Assembly: GCA_026552835.1 (NCBI GenBank)
Contig: JAPMTY010000061.1
Coordinates: 1-6,863, forward strand
Length of the DNA stretch: 6,863 nucleotides
Reading direction: 5' to 3'
Origin: Candidatus Methanoperedens sp.
GTDB lineage: Archaea; Halobacteriota; Methanosarcinia; Methanosarcinales; Methanoperedenaceae
Positions 1 to 4,496 of the stretch are shown one piece after another. Made by a program: the position numbers and the translations under genes. How positions within the stretch are numbered: position 1 is the stretch's first letter; each line of letters begins with the position of its first letter. Below the pieces are notes generated by a model. That model searched no databases. It had not been told where the DNA came from and was given only the letters and a program-made list of their open reading frames with translations.

Positions 1-100
1 ACTCGAACCGGGGACTTCGCGGTGCCTGCGCGTTAATGTGTGCAATAAAGCACATAGACCAAACTACAGCCGCGCACTCTAGCCACTGAGTTAAGGCGGG
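1..100 (-). tRNA. tRNA-Tyr (anticodon GUA), intron-containing, 3' end cut by window edge
   Basis: Read on the minus strand from 100, the gene has acceptor strand CCCGCCT, D stem ACTC/GAGT, anticodon stem CGCGG/CCGCG (18-22), loop CTGTAG then A38 after the intron, a five-base variable loop, T stem CCCGG and loop TTCGAGT. The anticodon GTA is at 65-67. The window stops at the last T-loop base, so about 13 nt (T-stem 3' half, acceptor 3' half, discriminator) lie outside. C1 and the short variable loop are the archaeal/eukaryotic form of tRNA-Tyr; bacterial tRNA-Tyr has a long variable arm and G1. The intron sits at the canonical 37/38 position. The rest of the gene looks intact. Confidence 0.93.
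24..63 (-). other. tRNA-Tyr intron (40 nt) at position 37/38
   Basis: Exon 1 ends at G37 (64) and exon 2 begins at A38 (23). A four-base helix CTGT (66-69) with GCAG (26-29) separates two three-base elements, AG|T at the 5' cut and GC|A at the 3' cut. Each would be cut after its second base, as expected for the archaeal tRNA splicing endonuclease. The intron body has a hairpin TGTGC/GCACA (39-43 with 50-54) with a six-base loop. Three unpaired bases (30-32) face the 5' bulge, so this side is a relaxed bulge-helix-bulge, more like an internal loop than a strict bulge. Confidence 0.85.
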
Positions 101-119
101 ATTGCCTTTGAATAAGCAC

Positions 120-127
120 AAATATAC
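120..127 (-). promoter_or_regulatory. TATA box of tRNA-Tyr
   Basis: On the minus strand the sequence reads GTATATTT, lying 20-27 bp upstream of the mature 5' end at 100. This is the usual archaeal TATA-box distance for a tRNA transcript starting close to the mature end. Confidence 0.6.
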
Positions 128-146
128 TTAACCCTTTCTTTTAGGC

Positions 147-157
147 GATAAATTAAA
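147..157 (+). promoter_or_regulatory. Candidate TATA box of tRNA-Arg
   Basis: The A/T stretch GATAAATTAAA lies about 33-43 bp upstream of the tRNA-Arg 5' end, so a start near 180 with a short 5' leader would fit. A second A/T patch at 168-176 is closer than expected. The choice between them is uncertain. Confidence 0.35.
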
Positions 158-189
158 GTCCACACACTGATATTTAGGAACAACCCTGA

Positions 190-264
190 GGGCGCGTGGC
201 CTAGTCTGGATATAGCGGCAGCCTCCTAAGCTGTAGATCGGGGGTTCGAATCCCTCCGCGCCCG
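190..264 (+). tRNA. tRNA-Arg (anticodon CCU)
   Basis: The cloverleaf is complete: acceptor GGGCGCG (190-196) with CGCGCCC (257-263), discriminator G264, anticodon stem GCAGC (218-222) with GCTGT (230-234, one G-U pair), loop CTCCTAA with anticodon CCT at 225-227, T stem GGGGG with CCCTC, and loop TTCGAAT. It reads AGG codons. CCA is not encoded: the sequence continues TTTATAAA. There is no intron. It is transcribed away from the tRNA-Tyr gene, with 89 bp between the two. Confidence 0.96.
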
Positions 265-344
265 TTTATAAAATCATGATTGACGATAAGTTAAATACAT
301 TTATGGACTGCACCCCAAAAAGTGGACAGGTAGTTAAGAGTGTT

Positions 345-404
345 CATTCATCTCTCGGATATATCACTCCTGAAGAATTTGAAAAATTTTATGAAAGGTT
401 TTAA
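345..404 (+). pseudogene. IS3-type transposase C-terminal fragment
   Basis: This stretch translates as HSSLGYITPEEFEKFYERF followed by TAA. That is the very end of the rve-type integrase core of IS3-family OrfB, where a HSSLGY-x-TPEEF motif is typical. Everything upstream, including the DDE catalytic residues, is missing. The join to the left-end sequence lies at about 332-344. Confidence 0.75.
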
Positions 405-407
405 ATA
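399..407 (+). promoter_or_regulatory. Possible TATA-like element inside the IS right end
   Basis: TTTTAAATA lies 44-52 bp upstream of the ATG at 451, close enough for a transcript with a leader of about 20 nt into the 312-aa gene. The same sequence is kept in the second IS copy (about 1493-1501), so it belongs to the element. No Shine-Dalgarno sequence precedes 451. Use as a promoter is only a suggestion. Confidence 0.25.
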
Positions 408-450
408 GTGAAGTTTCTTAACTGGTACGCAAAATGGGTTCAGTCCAATT

Positions 451-1389
451 ATGATCGAAACAGATGAAATAAAGGAGCAAAAGAGGAGGCTCAGTAAAAT
501 AAACGAGCTTCTTGAGAAACTGGATGAGAAACTTGTGCAGGGCGAGATTACCGAGGCTAAATACAGTGAGTTATCTGGGAAATATAAAGCCGAGGCTGAT
601 GGACTTAAGAATCTGATAACTGAGAAAGAACTTATACAGGATTTTGGGCTCAGAGCTGAAGAAAAGGAAGAGAAACAGGCAAATGCGCCCCTCAAACCCG
701 TAGTAGGTGTTGTTTTAATGGTAGTTATCACTGTCATACTGGCGGCAGTAATTGCTGCATTCGTATTCGGTATGGGCGGCAATAATGCGCCCATAGAAAA
801 GACACCAGTGGTAAAGACAACATCACTATGGACAATAGCAAATGAGTTGAATCAGAAATGCAGTGATGCAATCAAATCAAAAACCAATTACACCAGTGTC
901 TGTCAAGAGGAATTAGATTATCTCTATGCGAATAGAGCAGAGCTTGACTCCACTTCAACTTCAAAACAATGGGCAACTGATACCATTAAAATCCTTGAAA
1001 AAAATAAAGCAAATGAAATACAGACTAAAGAACAGTCTATAATCTTTGACAAAGCAACCGAACTGAATCATAGGTGCAATGCCGCAATCGACGCTTCAAA
1101 TAATAATGGTGAGATAGCAGCCGGAAGCAACAACAAAGACCTTTACAGGAAACAAGTTATTCTCCTACAAGAACAAAGGGATATTTGTTGGGAAGAAATA
1201 AATTATCTCTATGCAAATAGAGAAGTGCTTGATAATGGTAAGACAAAATATTGGGCAAGCAATACTATCACAAACCTCGAAACCAATAGGGAACGAATTG
1301 GGAATAGTATAAATGAAATAAATAAATATCTCAGCGCATCCAGCCAACAGCAAGTCACATGGACATGGAACTACTGGTATAGATATTGA
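451..1389 (+). CDS. Unrecognised membrane protein: SHOCT-like N-terminus, pilin-like TM helix, duplicated two-Cys outer domain
   Basis: I do not recognise this 312-residue protein as a named family. Residues 1-75 are charged and helical; residues 16-48, with GEITEAKYSEL at 31-41, resemble the short SHOCT motif. Residues 82-108 form one membrane helix (LKPVVGVVLMVVITVILAAV, then IAAFVFGMGG), very like the N-terminal hydrophobic segment of archaeal type IV pilins, but internal and behind about 80 cytosolic residues. After a short linker there are two related units, 127-190 and 200-283. Both carry ELN-x-(K/R)-C near the start, C-x-E-E-(L/I)-(D/N)-YLYANR-x-x-LD in the middle and WA-x-x-TI-x-x-LE-x-N at the end. 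The cysteines are 137/151 and 209/246. The tail 304-312 is strongly aromatic. The outer part is probably extracellular with one disulfide per unit (inference). The ATG lies 3 bp after an IS remnant; codon use looks more A-rich than in the neighbours. Confidence 0.8.
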   Translation: MIETDEIKEQKRRLSKINELLEKLDEKLVQGEITEAKYSELSGKYKAEADGLKNLITEKELIQDFGLRAEEKEEKQANAPLKPVVGVVLMVVITVILAAVIAAFVFGMGGNNAPIEKTPVVKTTSLWTIANELNQKCSDAIKSKTNYTSVCQEELDYLYANRAELDSTSTSKQWATDTIKILEKNKANEIQTKEQSIIFDKATELNHRCNAAIDASNNNGEIAAGSNNKDLYRKQVILLQEQRDICWEEINYLYANREVLDNGKTKYWASNTITNLETNRERIGNSINEINKYLSASSQQQVTWTWNYWYRY

Positions 1390-1442
1390 AGGGGCGAATG
1401 ATATGAAGTGTGCACGATCGCAACTTCTGCACAACTTTATAT

Positions 1443-1487
1443 GCATCTAGCGGGTATGTCACTCCTGAAGAATTTGAAAAATCTTAA
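1443..1487 (+). pseudogene. IS3-type transposase C-terminal fragment (second copy)
   Basis: The segment reads ASSGYVTPEEFEKS then TAA, clearly the same tail as in the first copy. One codon (the L of SSLGY) is lost, and a changed codon brings the stop forward. The two copies have thus diverged independently. Nothing of the catalytic domain remains. Confidence 0.7.
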
Positions 1488-1494
1488 TGAGGTT

Positions 1495-2250
1495 TTAAAT
1501 AGGAAATTTCTTACTGGTTGAACCCAAAATTGGGTTCAGTTCACACAGCGAATTATCTAAGTTTTTATTATTATCGAATTCCTTAACCAATTTTTGCAGT
1601 TCTTTTTCATTTCTGTTTTTATGTTTTTCTGCGAATTTGGATATGTTTGGAACTGCGCGGATAATATTATCCACGATTGTTATCGTTGCACACTGCGCCG
1701 TCCTTGAGAGCGGGTTCAGGTCGATGGCAATTACGGTTTTACCCATATCCACAAGGGCTTTGCACCTGTCCCCGTCTTCAAGAGGAACAAGTACCACATC
1801 GGCACTGAAGATGCCGGAACTATCCACTTTCCCCCTATCATGTTCAAGACCTGGTAGCAGGGCATCGCTTTTTGTGCATACATTTTTTGCGCCGAGTGAA
1901 TGAAGATGCTGTATTATCTTGTTCACTCTTTCTTCTGTCCTGTGGAATAGATTGACCTCAAGCGGTGCATCGACAAGTTCGCTTAACTTTATAATTTCGT
2001 TGGGAACAAGTGCTGCAACGTTCCCATTGACCGAGATTACTGGTTTTTTTGCCAGAAGCAGTACCGCAGCCGCCACTTTTTCAGCCTTCAATGCGCTTTC
2101 CGTGGTCTTTTCCCCGATTAAATAATCAAATGCCTCGCCACGCCCCTGGGCAATCAGCCCGTGGATGCTCGTTATGCCTTTTTCAACGCCTTCGACTATC
2201 AGTTCGCGCGTCATGAGGGATTCGTACCTCGGATGGCTTTTGGGAATCAT
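1495..2250 (-). CDS. 4-phosphopantoate--beta-alanine ligase (archaeal phosphopantothenate synthetase)
   Basis: This archaeal enzyme joins 4-phosphopantoate and beta-alanine with ATP to give 4'-phosphopantothenate, the second archaeal-specific step to CoA, in the cytosol. The 251-residue protein keeps the family landmarks: IPKSHPRYESL (2-12), GRGEAFDYL (36-44), VNGNVAAL (74-81), FHRTEERV (102-109), EHDRGKV (136-142), LEDGDR (157-162) and DLNPLSRTA (177-185). The length is normal for the family. The ATG overlaps the stop of pantoate kinase by four bases (ATGA), and AGGAG at 2261-2265 is a suitable ribosome site, so the two are translationally coupled. The oddity is the C-terminus: from E237 to I251 the codons are the antisense of the IS remnant right end, so the native tail was replaced or extended. 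The conserved core is untouched, and the protein is probably active. Confidence 0.93.
   Translation of the reverse strand: MIPKSHPRYESLMTRELIVEGVEKGITSIHGLIAQGRGEAFDYLIGEKTTESALKAEKVAAAVLLLAKKPVISVNGNVAALVPNEIIKLSELVDAPLEVNLFHRTEERVNKIIQHLHSLGAKNVCTKSDALLPGLEHDRGKVDSSGIFSADVVLVPLEDGDRCKALVDMGKTVIAIDLNPLSRTAQCATITIVDNIIRAVPNISKFAEKHKNRNEKELQKLVKEFDNNKNLDNSLCELNPILGSTSKKFPI
1519..1538. repeat. 9-bp inverted repeat in the IS right end
   Basis: TGAACCCAA and TTGGGTTCA are perfect inverted copies separated by AA. The equivalent place in copy 1 is not palindromic, so this arose by drift or by recombination of ends. It lies inside the last codons of the synthetase gene (minus strand), before its stop. 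It could form a small hairpin, but no T-run follows directly on either strand, so a terminator role is not supported. Confidence 0.5.
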
Positions 2251-3092
2251 ATTAGGTGTGCTCCTGCATTTGTTATCCTGCTTTCATGTACTTCCCCGAA
2301 TTCCGAGAGCGCCCCGCCGTCGTTTATGGCAAAAACCGTATTCCCAAGCATTGCCTGGCTTGCAAGACCGCCGGCAGCTTCGACAGCCTCTATTGCATCA
2401 AAAACCCGCGGGCTCATGAGTTCGATTTCTTTTGCGAATGCAGAGGACTGGCTGAATAAGTTATGAAGTGTTGGTTTTTTCAGGAGTTCTTTGAGCCTTA
2501 AGCTCCCTGCTTTATTGATGTTCTTTTTTTTCAGGTCATCGGATAAAACCGATTTTGTGGAAATCCCGCCAAAGCTCACCCAGGAAATCGTTTCATTCCT
2601 GCACGGGAGCTTGTCGATAGCTACGGTAAATGGCACGCCTGCCTTTTTCCTGATGACGATGCCGCCGAAGGTCTGCCCCGTGACATCGCCAAGCCCTGTC
2701 CTGTTCGTGACTTCTGCGACATGCGCAGCTTTTGCCAGATCTTTTAAGGTCAAATTCAGGGAAAACGCTTCGTTCACCGCAAGCGCCGCACTCAATGCCC
2801 CAGCGCCGCTTGCACCGAACCCGGCGCCCACGGGCACGCTGAGCGTGGTTTCTACAAGGACAGGCTGCGGGGTCAGGAGCTTTATGGCTGTGAGCGTTGT
2901 GGGCGCTTCTGCTACGGCGCCGTTTATTTTCACGGTTGTTTCTTTTGCGGCGCTTACTTTCGTCACGGCGCCGTCTTCAAGGCAGATTCCGGCGCCCATC
3001 GAGCCTGAAAGTGTGGGGTCTTTTTTTATGTCGATTATGAAAATGCCTGAGATGTGGGCGGGGGCGAATGCTTTACCTGTTTTCAGTTCCAT
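2247..3092 (-). CDS. Pantoate kinase (GHMP family)
   Basis: The enzyme phosphorylates pantoate with ATP to 4-phosphopantoate, the first of the two archaeal steps that replace bacterial PanC/CoaA. Its 281 residues show the GHMP-kinase plan: PAHISGIF (11-18) in the N-terminal motif, the glycine/serine-rich phosphate-binding loop PVGAGFGASGAGAL (87-100), HVAEVTNRTGLGDV (124-137) and the C-terminal motif ASQAMLGNTVFAI (244-256). The PAHISG start and the neighbouring synthetase separate it from mevalonate or homoserine kinases. The start is 15 bp after the stop of the upstream PLP enzyme gene, and the end overlaps the synthetase start by four bases. The three genes therefore appear to be one transcript. 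There is no clear Shine-Dalgarno sequence before this ATG. Confidence 0.94.
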   Translation of the reverse strand: MELKTGKAFAPAHISGIFIIDIKKDPTLSGSMGAGICLEDGAVTKVSAAKETTVKINGAVAEAPTTLTAIKLLTPQPVLVETTLSVPVGAGFGASGAGALSAALAVNEAFSLNLTLKDLAKAAHVAEVTNRTGLGDVTGQTFGGIVIRKKAGVPFTVAIDKLPCRNETISWVSFGGISTKSVLSDDLKKKNINKAGSLRLKELLKKPTLHNLFSQSSAFAKEIELMSPRVFDAIEAVEAAGGLASQAMLGNTVFAINDGGALSEFGEVHESRITNAGAHLI

Positions 3093-3107
3093 TGGTGCTT
3101 TTATTTG

Positions 3108-4340
3108 CTACGGATTAAATAAGCTAATCGTCTTCCCCAGTACATCTATAAACTTTCGTGCCTCTTCCTCTGTATTATACAAATAAAGCGAAGCCCGCAC
3201 CGCAGCCTCACACTTTCGGTAATTGAACCACGAATGCACGCAGAATGCCCCCGAGCGCACCTCGATATTCTCTGTCTCGTCAAGCACGAGCGCTATATCA
3301 TGGGCATCCCCGCCTTTTGGAAGCTCAACCGTGAAAGCAATGATGCCGGCGCGGAGTTCGGGCTCCTGCGGGCCTATGATTTTCAGTCCCGGCATGTCCT
3401 TTATCCCATTGGTAATAATCGTATTCAGCCGCTTTTCATGCTCCTCAATATTCGATAGCCCGATATTGTTCAGGTAATCAACGGCTGCGCCTGAGCCGAT
3501 GATGCCAGCATAGTTCTGTAATCCTGCCTCGAATTTCTCAGGCGGTGGCAGGAATTTTGCCCCCTCGTATGTGGTATCGCTAACCGTATCCCCGCCCACG
3601 ATGAAAGGCGCCAAATCTTCGAGCAAGTCATGTTTCCCGTAGAGCACGCCCATGCCGGTGGGGCCTGCCATCTTGTGCACAGAAAGCGCGAAGAAATCAA
3701 CATCCAGAGCCTTCACATCCACATGTTTATGCGGCGCGCTCTGGGCGCCGTCCAGCATTACAAGAGCGCCGTGCTCGTGAGCGATTTTGATAATCTCTTT
3801 TGCAGGTATGGTATAGCCGTCAAGGTTCGCGGTATGGACCATGCTCACGAGCCGCACGTTCTTGTTTTTGCTCATTATTTCCTCGAACCGGGGAATGTTA
3901 AAAGTATTGTCAGGATTTGAGTAAACGACCATGTGCTTTATCCCGCGCTTGTGAACCTGTATCTGCCAGGGGATGAGGTTTGAATTGTGTTCCCTGTCCG
4001 TGGTGAGGACGATATCGCCTTTTTTGAGTTCAAGCGAATTTGCGACGAGATTAAGTCCCTCGGTGGTATTCCGGGTAAAGATTATTTCCTCTGGGCATGA
4101 TGCGCCCAGGAACTTCTGGAATTTCTCCCGCGCCTCTGTCACTTTCTCGTCCACCTTCTTTGCCATCTTGTGGATGGAACGACCGCCGCATACCGGATAC
4201 TCGTTGTAGTATTCGTTCATGGCATCCATAACCTGCTTTGGCTTCAGGGTCATGCAGGCGTTGTCAAAATAAATGGGGTACTTGTTATTCCATTTTTTCC
4301 ATAGCGCCGGGAAATCAGAGCGGATTTTTTGGATGTCCAT
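3108..4340 (-). CDS. Group II (SufS/CsdA-like) cysteine desulfurase, class V aminotransferase fold
   Basis: This PLP enzyme family removes sulfur from cysteine as a persulfide for Fe-S clusters or other thio-cofactors. The 410-residue protein has YFDNAC (24-29), TEGLNLVANSL (93-103), REHNSN (116-121), the PLP-ring aspartate in DGAQ (D197, Q200), the Schiff-base lysine in SVHK (K223) and VRSGAFC with the likely persulfide Cys C367. The usual group II active-site form is RSGHHCA, so SGAFCVH is a variant, as is DNAC where DNAA is usual; archaeal relatives seem to share these. The frame is open for 38 more codons upstream, but MDIQKIRSDFP is the normal family start. That ATG lies 24 bp from a good TATA box, and the extra codons run through a repeat tract. 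It is first in a run with pantoate kinase and the synthetase. Physiological substrate not certain; a related selenocysteine lyase role is possible. Confidence 0.85.
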   Translation of the reverse strand: MDIQKIRSDFPALWKKWNNKYPIYFDNACMTLKPKQVMDAMNEYYNEYPVCGGRSIHKMAKKVDEKVTEAREKFQKFLGASCPEEIIFTRNTTEGLNLVANSLELKKGDIVLTTDREHNSNLIPWQIQVHKRGIKHMVVYSNPDNTFNIPRFEEIMSKNKNVRLVSMVHTANLDGYTIPAKEIIKIAHEHGALVMLDGAQSAPHKHVDVKALDVDFFALSVHKMAGPTGMGVLYGKHDLLEDLAPFIVGGDTVSDTTYEGAKFLPPPEKFEAGLQNYAGIIGSGAAVDYLNNIGLSNIEEHEKRLNTIITNGIKDMPGLKIIGPQEPELRAGIIAFTVELPKGGDAHDIALVLDETENIEVRSGAFCVHSWFNYRKCEAAVRASLYLYNTEEEARKFIDVLGKTISLFNP

Positions 4341-4363
4341 TATGGTTACTAAGGTTGAGATGT

Positions 4364-4371
4364 GATATAAA
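4364..4371 (-). promoter_or_regulatory. TATA box of the PLP enzyme / CoA operon
   Basis: On the minus strand the sequence is CCAAAATTTATATC, an A-rich BRE-like stretch followed by TTTATATC. It lies 24-31 bp upstream of the ATG at 4340. Transcription would begin at or within a few bases of the ATG, giving a leaderless mRNA. This is also the main argument for the internal start chosen for the gene. Confidence 0.65.
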
Positions 4372-4403
4372 TTTTGGTTAATGGGGACTAGTGTTGAACA
4401 AAT

Positions 4404-4426
4404 CCTTTGGGTACTTTGCGCCTTTG
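4404..4426. repeat. Short periodic CTTTG repeat tract in the divergent intergenic region
   Basis: CTTTG occurs at 4405-4409, 4414-4418 and 4422-4426, spaced by nine and eight bases. On the minus strand this reads CACAAAGGCGCAAAGTACC, with a further AAAGG. This kind of accACAAAGGcgCAAAG spacer repeat is often seen between genes in bacterial and archaeal genomes; read as protein it gives TTKAQSTQR-like peptides, which should not be taken as coding. Confidence 0.55.
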
Positions 4427-4452
4427 TGGTGAAAAACCCTTTCTCCAATTTC

Positions 4453-4469
4453 ATATAATTTCATATATC
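4453..4469 (+). promoter_or_regulatory. Promoter of the GTPase-like / phosphatase / NAD kinase run
   Basis: Two copies of TTCATATA (about 4450-4457 and 4460-4467) form overlapping candidate TATA boxes 28-45 bp before the ATG at 4497. The nearer would give a leader of only a few bases, the farther about 16 nt including the weak ribosome site AGGGAT (4487-4492). Which one is used cannot be decided from sequence. Confidence 0.5.
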
Positions 4470-4496
4470 TGGAAACTAATTATAACAGGGATAATT

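Larger units (their letters stand above)
304..447 (+). mobile_element. IS3-type element remnant, internally deleted (144 bp, both ends present)
   Basis: The left end TGGACTGCACCCC (304-316) and the reverse complement of the right end (435-447), TGGACTGAACCCA, match at 11 of 13 positions as terminal inverted repeats. The left-end run TGCACCCCAAAAAGTGGACA looks like ends of IS3-family (IS150-like) elements. Between them only the C-terminal tail of a transposase remains (345-404). No convincing target duplication is visible (TTTA before, ATTA after). It is therefore a dead, MITE-like deletion derivative that could still be mobilised in trans by a full-length relative. A second partial copy lies at 1443-1543 in the same orientation. 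Confidence 0.75.
1443..1543 (+). mobile_element. Second IS3-type remnant: right-end fragment
   Basis: This segment aligns along its length with 344-447. A 24-base identity (364-387 against 1459-1482) is followed by the shared GGTTTTAAATAG and a right end GGGTTCAGTTCA matching GGGTTCAGTCCA of copy 1. The left end and most of the element are missing or unrecognisable. It points the same way as copy 1, and the 312-aa gene lies between them. Its right-hand end overlaps the 3' end of the minus-strand phosphopantothenate synthetase gene. Confidence 0.75.

Noticed and set aside
348..794. 148-codon minus-strand frame over the IS remnant and membrane-protein start
   Set aside because: It is Ser/Phe-rich, with no motif, and antisense to a gene with clear domain and repeat structure.
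451..1389. Calling the membrane protein a type IV pilin
   Set aside because: The hydrophobic segment resembles a pilin, but it is preceded by ~80 residues instead of a short leader, and the processing site is not convincing (APLKPVVG). Only likeness is claimed.
1390..1442. Possible left end of the second IS copy
   Set aside because: No match to the TGGACTGCACCCC end can be found. GTGCA/TGCAC at about 1411-1434 is a weak inverted repeat that could be chance.
1519..1538. Palindrome as a transcription terminator for the convergent genes
   Set aside because: It lies within the synthetase coding frame before its stop and has no adjacent T-run on either strand.
2491..3186. 231-codon plus-strand open frame antisense to pantoate kinase
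   Set aside because: It is an exact shadow of a well-supported kinase gene, with low-complexity Ser/Ala/Pro/Phe content and no recognisable motif. Other antisense frames at 1637-2466 and 3223-4209 are rejected for the same reason.
4341..4454. 38-codon N-terminal extension of the desulfurase-like gene up to an ATG at 4454
   Set aside because: It runs through the TATA box and the CTTTG repeat tract, gives a TTKAQSTQR-like peptide typical of translated repeats, and lacks family similarity; MDIQKIRSDFP at 4340 is the normal start.
4407..4496. 30-codon upstream extension of the GTPase-like gene
   Set aside because: It covers the repeat tract and promoter. MANVAIIGSE at 4497 is the natural beginning, with the P-loop eight residues in.
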